From the NCBI GenBank assembly GCA_027297485.1, contig JAPUHZ010000145.1, forward strand, positions 1-9,943: a stretch of 9,943 nucleotides of DNA, given 5' to 3'. Numbering within the stretch: the first letter of the stretch is position 1; each line of letters begins with the position of its first letter. The notes beneath the pieces are model-generated. The model was given only the letters and a program-made list of their open reading frames with translations, was not told where the DNA came from and did not search any database. Origin of the DNA: Deltaproteobacteria bacterium (GTDB taxonomy: Bacteria; Desulfobacterota_B; Binatia; UBA9968). The translations under genes and the position numbers were made by a program. Below, piece after piece: positions 1 through 5,259 of the stretch.

Positions 1-239
1 GTAAGCCCTCGGTCGCATCCCGATCTATTCCCCAGCCCCCGCCTGCTAGATGAATAATGAATGGGCGTTGAGCGATCTTGATCAAAAAAACTCAGTAGGG
101 TCAAATTGATGCGTCCTTGAATCGAATCTAGAAGTAAAATAGGCTCTGGTTGGGAGATAGGCAAAGCAAGGTGGCTTTGAGTCCCCGTTGAAATGCGGGG
201 CGTACCCCGACGAGAGCCGGTCAACTAACACCGTGCCCA
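1..239. other. Upstream region, no confident gene
   Basis: I see no gene I can defend here. A plus-strand frame open at the left edge stops at TAA 55-57, and a minus-strand frame open at the left edge (85 down to 1) has no ribosome binding site. A weak sigma70-like pair precedes the Nudix gene: TTGAAT at 117-122 and TAGGCT at 140-145 with 17 bases between, matching 4/6 and 3/6 consensus bases. A 5-bp inverted repeat (CGGGG-CGTA-CCCCG) lies near 197-210 without a following T-run, so it is not a convincing terminator. Confidence 0.4.
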
Positions 240-812
240 ATGAAGAAGCGGAAGGGTCTAGTAGAAGTTCCCTGGAAGACCTTGTCCAATCGTGAGGTCT
301 ATCGCAACAAATGGCTCTCCCTCCGAGAGGATCAGGTTGAGCTCCCTGACGGGCAACGGAGCATTTATGGAGTGGTGACCTGTGGGGATTGCGTCGGGGT
401 GCTTCCGTTTGTGGACCCAACCACGGTCCTTTTGATCAAGCAGTACCGTTACGTTGCCAAGAGACTGACATGGGAGATGCCTACCGGAGGCGTTCATCAA
501 GGCGAGACGATTGAAGATGCCTCACAAAGGGAACTTGGCGAGGAGGTCGCTTATCGGGCGGAGAGGCTGACCTGGCTCTCGACCTATCACACAAGCAAAA
601 GCGTCATGGACGAGACGGCCCATCTCTTCCTCGGTGAGGAGCTAGTGAAACTGGAACTCGATCCAGACGAAACGGAGTTTATCGAGGTCCGACCGTTTCC
701 CTTTAAACGAGTCCTCCAGATGGTCCTATCGGGCGAGATCATGGATAGCATGACAATCATTGCCGTCCTCCACGTTGCCCGGAGCAGGGGCCCTAGTGCC
801 GCTCCAACTTAA
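240..812 (+). CDS. Nudix hydrolase, ADP-ribose pyrophosphatase-like
   Basis: This 190-residue protein is a soluble Nudix hydrolase; the family cleaves nucleoside diphosphates linked to another moiety, and this subfamily typically cleaves ADP-ribose or other ADP/GDP-sugars to a nucleoside monophosphate and sugar phosphate. The Nudix box spans about residues 83-105: G83, E89, then R97-E98-L99 and E101-E102, the metal-binding core. The usual Gly three residues before the end of the box is Ala here (E-E-V-A-Y). Before it, 'VLLIKQYRY' and 'WEMPTGG' are typical of the ADP-ribose/GDP-mannose pyrophosphatase branch. Length fits that branch. The ATG at 240 has only a weak ribosome binding site, but the fold begins close after it. 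It is separated by 264 bases from the next operon and may be an independent unit. Substrate is not determinable from sequence; an NDP-sugar would fit the downstream glycosyltransferases, which is inference. Confidence 0.88.
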   Translation: MKKRKGLVEVPWKTLSNREVYRNKWLSLREDQVELPDGQRSIYGVVTCGDCVGVLPFVDPTTVLLIKQYRYVAKRLTWEMPTGGVHQGETIEDASQRELGEEVAYRAERLTWLSTYHTSKSVMDETAHLFLGEELVKLELDPDETEFIEVRPFPFKRVLQMVLSGEIMDSMTIIAVLHVARSRGPSAAPT

Positions 813-845
813 CCCAGAACCAAAAACAGGCGTGTAGGAGCTTAG

Positions 846-920
846 AGCCAGGGCTTGGGCAGTGTAAGGCCCGGCGAACCCTCCACCGAGAATCATAACG
901 CGGCGAGAAAGCGATGCCAC
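846..920 (-). pseudogene. N-terminal remnant of NADH dehydrogenase-like (FAD) gene
   Basis: On the minus strand, from a GTG at 920 inward, about 25 codons read like the start of a type II NADH dehydrogenase or related FAD-dependent pyridine-nucleotide oxidoreductase: 'SRRVMILGGGFAG' is the beta-strand plus GxGxxG dinucleotide-binding turn, followed by a plausible helix (PYTAQALA). After that the similarity stops and the frame runs on as meaningless sequence antisense to the end of the Nudix gene. A full enzyme of this family has around 400 residues, so only the extreme N-terminus would remain. Most likely a gene lost by deletion in this intergenic gap; a chance match of a short glycine-rich stretch is the alternative. 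No function is expected. Confidence 0.45.
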
Positions 921-986
921 ACGGGATTACAACTGGATCGGCTCGGATCGAATGGGGGAATCCACTCCCTTTTCGAATATAGACCC

Positions 987-1015
987 TTTACATCTCTCTT
1001 TTAACTTAGTATTTT
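987..1015 (+). promoter_or_regulatory. Candidate sigma70 promoter for the selenoprotein operon
   Basis: TTTACA at 987-992 (5/6 match to the -35 consensus) and TATTTT at 1010-1015 (4/6 match to the -10) are separated by exactly 17 bases in a locally AT-rich stretch. A transcript from about 1022 would have a leader of roughly 55 bases, with the 13-base palindrome ATGAAATTTTCAT (1036-1048) in it, which could be an operator. No other convincing promoter lies between here and the right edge, so it may serve the whole operon. Confidence 0.4.
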
Positions 1016-1062
1016 TGTCGTCAACGATTTTCTTGATGAAATTTTCATTTCCGCCTCGTCGT

Positions 1063-1070
1063 AAGGAGGA
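1063..1070 (+). promoter_or_regulatory. Strong ribosome binding site (AAGGAGGA)
   Basis: AAGGAGGA is a near-perfect Shine-Dalgarno sequence, 6 bases before the ATG at 1077. It fixes the start of the methyltransferase-radical SAM gene and predicts efficient initiation. Confidence 0.85.
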
Positions 1071-1076
1071 TATATT

Positions 1077-2723
1077 ATGCAATCTGCCACTAAGACAATC
1101 GGGAACCTTAGTCCCGATGAAATCAGGAGGCTTGTGCGCGACAAGTACTCGGAGGTGGCGATCAACCCCGACTCAAAATACAGATTCAGAGTCGGTAGAC
1201 AATACGCTTGCGACCTGGGTTATCCCATTCCAGAGATCCAACGTGTCCCGGAGTCCCTAGCGGATTCTTTCACTGGCGTCTCTTCTTACCTGGCCCGTTG
1301 TGAGGATTTTGCGCCTGGAGATTTCATCCTGGAACTCGGCTCCGGGGGGGGACTCGATACCGCCCTGCTTGTCCGTAAGGTAGGGCCATCCGGAAAGATC
1401 ATTGGCATCGACCTATCTCTGGCAATGGTCCGTAAGGCATTTATAGGGCTGGGAAGGCTCGGAGTATCCCAGGGTCACTGCCTGCAAGCCCAGGCTGAGG
1501 AACTCCCACTTCCGGATAGCTCGGTGGACTGGGTTGTCAGCAACGGTATCTTTAACCTTTCGCCCGAAAAGGAGAGGATTCTGGAAGAGATCCACCGAGT
1601 TTTAAAGCCCCAGGGTCGCGTCCTCTGCTCCGAGATCGTCCTGCAGCGTGACCTGACTTCAGAGGAACGGGACAACGAAGATGACTGGTTCAAGTGAATT
1701 GCAGGCGCCCTGTCAGAAAGGTCCTTTCTGACTCAATTCATCAACACCGGATTCACCCGCATAGAGGTTCTGCAAATTTCCGAGAACAGGCGAACCCGAA
1801 ACCCGGAGGCCTACGTGGTAACCCTGAGTGCCCAAAAAGCTGCGTCTGGTCTTCGAGCCGCGCTGAAGAAATCTCCACCCCTACATCTCGGTCGAGAGAA
1901 CGCCGCGCAGCAACTGCGGGAGCTTTGGGTCTTCCCCGTGGCCCCAGAAACCTGCAACCTAGCTTGCACCCACTGCCTTTACGCCGCCTCTCCGATGAGG
2001 CGTAACCCCTACCGGCTCTCCGCAGATGAGCTAACCGGGTTAATGGAGCAGGTGAACAGCGTAGGGGCCAACCCCCATTTCCTTTTCACCGGCGGGGAGC
2101 CCACCTTGCACCCGCACCTCTTAGACTTCCTAGAAGTCGTTGATGGCGCAGGCTATTCCTTCCAGCTAATGACTAACGGTACCCGCATCCGAGAAGAGAC
2201 AGCGGAGCGGCTGTCAACCATGTCCCACCTAGCCAAGGTGCAGATCTCACTCGAATCCGCAGACCCAAAGATCAACGACTCCATTTATGGATCGGGTCTG
2301 CACCGAAGGGTTCTCCAAGCAGTGGACACACTCAGGAAGAAAGGTATCCCCGTAACCTTGGCTGCAACTCCGATGGAGACCAACGAGGAGGGATTGCCTA
2401 CCCTCGAAGACTTGGCTGCAGAGATGGGTGCCGACGTGAAATACATCTCCCTGTACGATCTCGGGGCAGCCAATGAGAACGGGCTGAAACCCGCGCAGCA
2501 AAGCTCGAATGGCAGTGCGGAGCCGACGCCGGATCTGATGTGCGAGAAAGGGGTTGCCTATTCAGAGGGTGCGTTCTACCCCTGCCCTGTGCTGGTCAAG
2601 GAACCCAGAACGAAACTGGGCAATACCCTGGACGAAGCCTTGAGCCCGAAGTCCAGGCAACGGGTCGCCCGGCTCCGTGAGGTCCACTCCGCCTGCCAGG
2701 TCTGCTTGAAAGGCTCCACCTGA
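1077..2723 (+). CDS. Selenoprotein: ArsM-like methyltransferase fused to radical SAM
   Basis: Read through the in-frame TGA at codon 207, this is one 548-residue protein. Residues 1-250 are a SAM-dependent class I methyltransferase of the arsenite-methyltransferase (ArsM) type: motif I 'ILELGSGGG' at 84-92, acidic D112, 'AEELPLPDSSVDWV' at 140-153, 'SNGIFNLSPEK' at 155-165. ArsM enzymes normally have Cys in the 'SNC' position; here it is Gly157, and the motif-I Cys is also absent (Thr95). TGA falls where the family has its third conserved Cys, just before 'IAGAL', so selenocysteine is expected there. Residues about 280-548 are a radical SAM domain: CxxxCxxC at C293/C297/C300 for the [4Fe-4S] cluster, GGEP at 339-342 for SAM, and C489, C503, C540, C543 suited to an auxiliary cluster (twitch/SPASM-like). 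Start by strong RBS. First gene of the operon. The alternative is a truncated methyltransferase plus a separate radical SAM protein from GTG 1815. Substrate unproven; arsenic is inferred from family. Confidence 0.82.
1695..1697 (+). other. In-frame UGA, predicted selenocysteine codon 207
   Basis: TGA interrupts an otherwise open frame running from 1077 to 2723. The residues before (DDWFK) and after (IAGALSERSFL) continue the methyltransferase fold without a gap, and the position matches a conserved Cys in ArsM-like enzymes, where Sec/Cys exchange is the usual signature of selenoproteins. The codons after it, through 'EAYVVTLSAQK' at about 1812, are the normal C-terminal strand region of this fold. 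Sec machinery genes (selA, selB, selC, selD) are not in this window. Confidence 0.8.
1712..1732 (+). promoter_or_regulatory. Bacterial SECIS-like hairpin
   Basis: GTCAGAAAG (1712-1720) pairs perfectly with CTTTCTGAC (1724-1732), giving a 9-bp stem with loop GTC, or an 8-bp stem with loop GGTCC. It starts 14 bases after the UGA and its tip lies about 22-25 bases after it, inside the range known for bacterial SECIS elements. The AGGUCC tip closely resembles the AGGUCU loop of the E. coli fdhF SECIS that SelB binds. It lacks the bulged U of the E. coli stem, which is not universal. It codes for LSERSFLT within the protein. Confidence 0.75.
1805..1817 (+). promoter_or_regulatory. Possible internal start for radical SAM half
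   Basis: GGAGG at 1805-1809 lies 5 bases before an in-frame GTG at 1815. Initiation here would give a 302-residue radical SAM protein independent of UGA readthrough. The same bases are needed to code for 'PEAYVV' of the methyltransferase C-terminus, so the match could be accidental. If used, the radical SAM enzyme would still be made when selenium is scarce. Confidence 0.35.
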
Positions 2724-2733
2724 GCGTAAGCCA

Positions 2734-2750
2734 GCGCTCCGTGAGAGCGC
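2734..2750 (+). other. Intergenic hairpin between the two radical SAM genes
   Basis: GCGCTC (2734-2739) and GAGCGC (2745-2750) form a perfect 6-bp GC-rich stem with loop CGTGA. No T-run follows, so it is unlikely to be a full intrinsic terminator; it could slow RNases or tune expression between the genes. A 7-codon ORF (ATG 2760 to TGA) lies just after it, out of frame with the next gene. Confidence 0.4.
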
Positions 2751-2779
2751 AATAGAAATATGAGAACCACAAAGCGAAA

Positions 2780-3892
2780 GTGAGTGGCGTGGATTTACAA
2801 GGGACTAAAACAAAGCCGATTTCCAGGGAAGGCGAGACTCCGACTCGGAACGGGGACATCCCCTACTTCCGGACCGTGGATCCCGCAAGCCGCGGTCCCG
2901 TAGCCGATGAAGACCCCATCTGCCTCTATCTTGAGGTTAGTAATGAATGCAACCTCGCTTGTAAGACCTGCCCGATAACTTTCGGAAAGATAGAAGAGCC
3001 GGCAGCGCTGACCCTGGATCAAGTGCAGCGGCTCGTATCCCAATCCCCAAAGGTGAAACGGGTGGTCCTTCACGGGGTCGGAGAGCCGCTCCTCAATCGC
3101 GAGCTCCCCAGGATCATCAGTTGGCTTAAAGAGAGAGAAATCTACGTCCTGTTCAATTCCAACGGCACGTTAATGAACGGACGCTGGCAGGAGACGCTTA
3201 TTGAGTCTGGGCTCGACGAGATTCGCCTTTCACTTGATGCGGCCACCCCCGAGACCTTCGCCCGCGTTCGGGGCAGACCGCTCTTTCACCGGATTGTAGA
3301 GAACATCAGAGGTTTAGTCTCCCTCAAGGCCGAAAGGGGATCGATGACCCCCCTGGTTTCCCTCTGGCTCACCGGGCTGCGGGAGACCCTGAGGGAGCTC
3401 CACGATTTTATTCGCCTGGCGCAATCCCTGGGAATCGACCGGGTTTATCTCCAGCGGCTGGTTTACTGGGAAGACGAAAACGAAGACCGGATGGCCCGCC
3501 CCGGACAGTCTCTGTTTAACTCCCTGCGGGAGGAGGAGGAAGGCATCATCCGGTCGGGGCAGGAGCTCGCACGGGAGCTTGGTGTATCTTTTGAAGCGTC
3601 AGGGGCCACAAGCCCCGGGGCGAGCCTCGTGGAACACGACTTGGAACAGCCCTGGTCGGCCTGCATGCGTCCATGGACTCTCATGTACATCAGCGCTCGT
3701 GGAAGCTCCTTCCCCTGTTGTATCGCCCCTTTTTCGACGCAGGACCTCACCAGCCTCTCGCTCGGTAACGCGTTCACCGAGAATCTTACCGACATCTGGA
3801 ACGGGAAGCGATATCAGGAATTTCGCAGGCGCCTTCTCAGTTCCGATCCACCTGAGTGTTGCCGGGGCTGCGGCGCCTGTTGGAGCCTGTGA
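2780..3892 (+). CDS. Radical SAM/SPASM domain enzyme
   Basis: This 370-residue protein is a radical SAM enzyme with a C-terminal SPASM domain. The core has CxxxCxxC at C57/C61/C64 ('CNLACKTC'), a GEP SAM-contact motif at 101-103 ('GVGEP'), 'FNSNGTLM' near 125-132 and 'LSLDAATPETF' at 150-160, all standard for the fold. The SPASM region begins at C295 with 'CMRPWTLMYIS', then 'FPCC' (C313/C314) and a terminal cluster C360, C361, C364, C367 ending 'CGACWSL', enough ligands for auxiliary [4Fe-4S] clusters. SPASM enzymes often modify peptides or carry out difficult oxidations and C-C or C-S bond formation; no precursor peptide is visible nearby. The GTG at 2780 has a weak RBS; GTG 2789 is an in-frame alternative. 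It sits 56 bases after the fused selenoprotein gene and 10 bases before the next, so very likely the same operon and pathway. Its substrate is unknown. Not a typical ArsS. Confidence 0.85.
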   Translation: MSGVDLQGTKTKPISREGETPTRNGDIPYFRTVDPASRGPVADEDPICLYLEVSNECNLACKTCPITFGKIEEPAALTLDQVQRLVSQSPKVKRVVLHGVGEPLLNRELPRIISWLKEREIYVLFNSNGTLMNGRWQETLIESGLDEIRLSLDAATPETFARVRGRPLFHRIVENIRGLVSLKAERGSMTPLVSLWLTGLRETLRELHDFIRLAQSLGIDRVYLQRLVYWEDENEDRMARPGQSLFNSLREEEEGIIRSGQELARELGVSFEASGATSPGASLVEHDLEQPWSACMRPWTLMYISARGSSFPCCIAPFSTQDLTSLSLGNAFTENLTDIWNGKRYQEFRRRLLSSDPPECCRGCGACWSL

Positions 3893-3902
3893 AAGGACCG
3901 GA

Positions 3903-4664
3903 ATGATGTTGATCAGCAACGGCAATCAGCAGAAGCGCAGGGGTCTTGTGGTAGTCGCCAAGCCACCACTGGTCGGGGAGGTAAAGACACGACTTTGCCC
4001 TCCTCTGACTCTGCCTCAAGCCTGTGCGCTATACGAGTGCCTTCTGCTGGATATTGTGAGCAAGATGGAGGAGTACCAGTCGGCCGAGCTTTGGATTGCT
4101 TTTGCCCCCAAGGGCGAAGAGTACTTCCGGCGCAACTTTGCAGATAGAAAAAGACTCCTACAACAACGGGGGGGCAATCTCGGTGAAAGACTCCATCACA
4201 TTTTCGTCGACCTGTTTCACTTAGGCTACCAGCAGATCGTCGTGACCGACAGCGACAGCCCCACAGTCCCGCTTTCCTCGATTGCACAGGCCTACGAACT
4301 GCTCGACGGAGAAAGTTGTGACGTAGTCCTGGGACCGTCCAGCGACGGAGGCTATTACCTCGTCGGCCTCAAGAGCCCTACAGAAGGGCTCTTTCACCGG
4401 ATTCCATGGAGCAGCGCAGCAGTTGTGGAAAAAAGTTTGGAGAGGGCCTCTGAACTCGGGCTTAATGTGGCGCTCCTCCCCCTCGCTTACGACATTGATG
4501 TAGAAGCGGATCTCAAGCGACTCTGGGAGGATCTTCAAGCGTCGCCAGAGCTGCAGGAGCGCGCCCTGAAAACCTACGCATTTCTAAGGCGGTTTTTCAG
4601 TGAGCCAGACCAAATAGGGAGAGAGAGAACCTTTCGTCCATTGCGATACGATGAGGGAGGCTAA
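3903..4664 (+). CDS. DUF2064 / TIGR04282-type glycosyltransferase
   Basis: I place the start at ATG 3903, behind AAAGGA (3892-3897), although the frame is open further back; the upstream part is a shadow of the radical SAM gene. ATG 3906 is equally possible. The 253-residue product has the GT-A/nucleotidyltransferase-like fold of DUF2064: 'KTRLCPPL' at 28-35, 'GNLGER' at 91-96, 'TDSDSP' at 115-120 (the DxD-like metal site), 'GPSSDGGYYLVG' at 144-155 and 'DID' at 197-199. This family is named TIGR04282, arsenosugar biosynthesis glycosyltransferase, because it sits beside ArsM/ArsS-type genes; its reaction has not been firmly shown, and relation to the CofC nucleotidyltransferase leaves nucleotidyl transfer possible. 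It lies directly behind two radical SAM enzymes and an ArsM-like methyltransferase here, which is the context expected for a sugar step on a methylated metalloid product. Cytosolic; no signal or membrane segment. Confidence 0.85.
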   Translation: MMLISNGNQQKRRGLVVVAKPPLVGEVKTRLCPPLTLPQACALYECLLLDIVSKMEEYQSAELWIAFAPKGEEYFRRNFADRKRLLQQRGGNLGERLHHIFVDLFHLGYQQIVVTDSDSPTVPLSSIAQAYELLDGESCDVVLGPSSDGGYYLVGLKSPTEGLFHRIPWSSAAVVEKSLERASELGLNVALLPLAYDIDVEADLKRLWEDLQASPELQERALKTYAFLRRFFSEPDQIGRERTFRPLRYDEGG

Positions 4665-4667
4665 TTC

Positions 4668-5195
4668 ATGAATATGAACGGCATACGGGATATTGCCCTT
4701 TGGGTCGGATTCTACCGCGTCGCCTTGGGTTTCATGTGGCTAAATATGGCCTGGCAAAAGGCGCCCTGGATCATCGGACCTGAGGGTAAGCCCTACGGGT
4801 GGCTTTACGGCTACATCTGGAAGGAGATCAATCACCCTACTTTCGACTTTTTTGCCGTTTTTTTGAAAAATTTCATCTTGCCCAACTTCCAGCTCTTTGG
4901 CTTTATAACCTTCCTGGTCGAAATGGCCATTGGTGTCTCGCTCGTTTTGGGGATCTTGGTCCCTCTCATCGGAGGACTAGGAGGTACCCTGATGCAGCTC
5001 AACATCGCCATAGGAAGCTATAGTATCCCCGGTGAGTGGTTTTGGCTCTGGCCACTTCTTATTGGTAGCCACGTGGTATTCATGATGGGGCGGGCAGGGC
5101 GCCGCCTGGGAATCGATGGCTTCATCGCAAGATCGCTGGGACGATCCCCAGATTCAGGGGGAACGCTACATCGGCTCTTGCGCTACGCAGTATAG
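4668..5195 (+). CDS. DoxX family inner-membrane protein
   Basis: A 175-residue integral membrane protein with the four-helix plan of the DoxX/DoxD group: a first helix at about residues 8-28 ('LWVGFYRVALGFMWLNMAW'), two close helices at about 70-115 ('FGFITFLVEMAIGVSLVLG', then a Gly-rich turn and 'TLMQLNIAI'), and a fourth at about 122-140 ('WFWLWPLLIGSHVVFM'). The C-terminal 'GRAGRRLGIDGF' after the last helix is typical of the family. The ATG has a strong RBS (GAGGGAGG, 4653-4660) and begins 3 bases after the previous stop, so it is translationally tied to the glycosyltransferase. DoxX proteins are variously linked to quinone-coupled thiosulfate oxidation (DoxD) or to thiol/redox stress complexes; most have no proven role. 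A redox partner in the membrane is the most that can be said. Confidence 0.8.
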   Translation: MNMNGIRDIALWVGFYRVALGFMWLNMAWQKAPWIIGPEGKPYGWLYGYIWKEINHPTFDFFAVFLKNFILPNFQLFGFITFLVEMAIGVSLVLGILVPLIGGLGGTLMQLNIAIGSYSIPGEWFWLWPLLIGSHVVFMMGRAGRRLGIDGFIARSLGRSPDSGGTLHRLLRYAV

Positions 5196-5259
5196 ACCAG
5201 ATTTAACCGTTCGGCGGTCAGCAATCAGTGAACAGCTTATGATCTAGCAGGGAAACATA

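Noticed and set aside
1..85. Minus-strand reading 'IKIAQRPFIIHLAGGGWGID' running off the left edge
   Set aside because: It looks somewhat protein-like, but there is no RBS or ATG, only about 28 codons are visible, and I recognise no family. More sequence to the left would decide.
1695..1697. TGA as an ordinary nonsense mutation (pseudogene)
   Set aside because: The position at a conserved Cys, the intact downstream frame over 340 codons and the SECIS-like hairpin all fit selenocysteine better than decay.
1694..2005. Separate + ORF of 103 residues from 1694
   Set aside because: It is in another frame and its sequence is Arg/Ser/Pro-rich with no fold; the real coding frame here is the read-through methyltransferase-radical SAM frame.
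1815..2723. Radical SAM as an independent gene with its own start
   Set aside because: Kept only as a possible extra product: the 39 codons between the UGA and 1815 in the same frame encode the rest of the methyltransferase, which would be pointless if the gene ended at 1697.
3890..3892. TGA after 'CGACWSL' as another selenocysteine codon
   Set aside because: The sequence after it shows no conserved domain, the SPASM domain is complete, and the next gene starts 10 bases later in another frame.
3579..3902. N-terminal extension of the DUF2064 protein back to 3579
   Set aside because: The extra 108 residues are Arg/Ser/Pro-rich and lie over the radical SAM gene in another frame; ATG 3903 has a proper RBS and the fold starts just after it.
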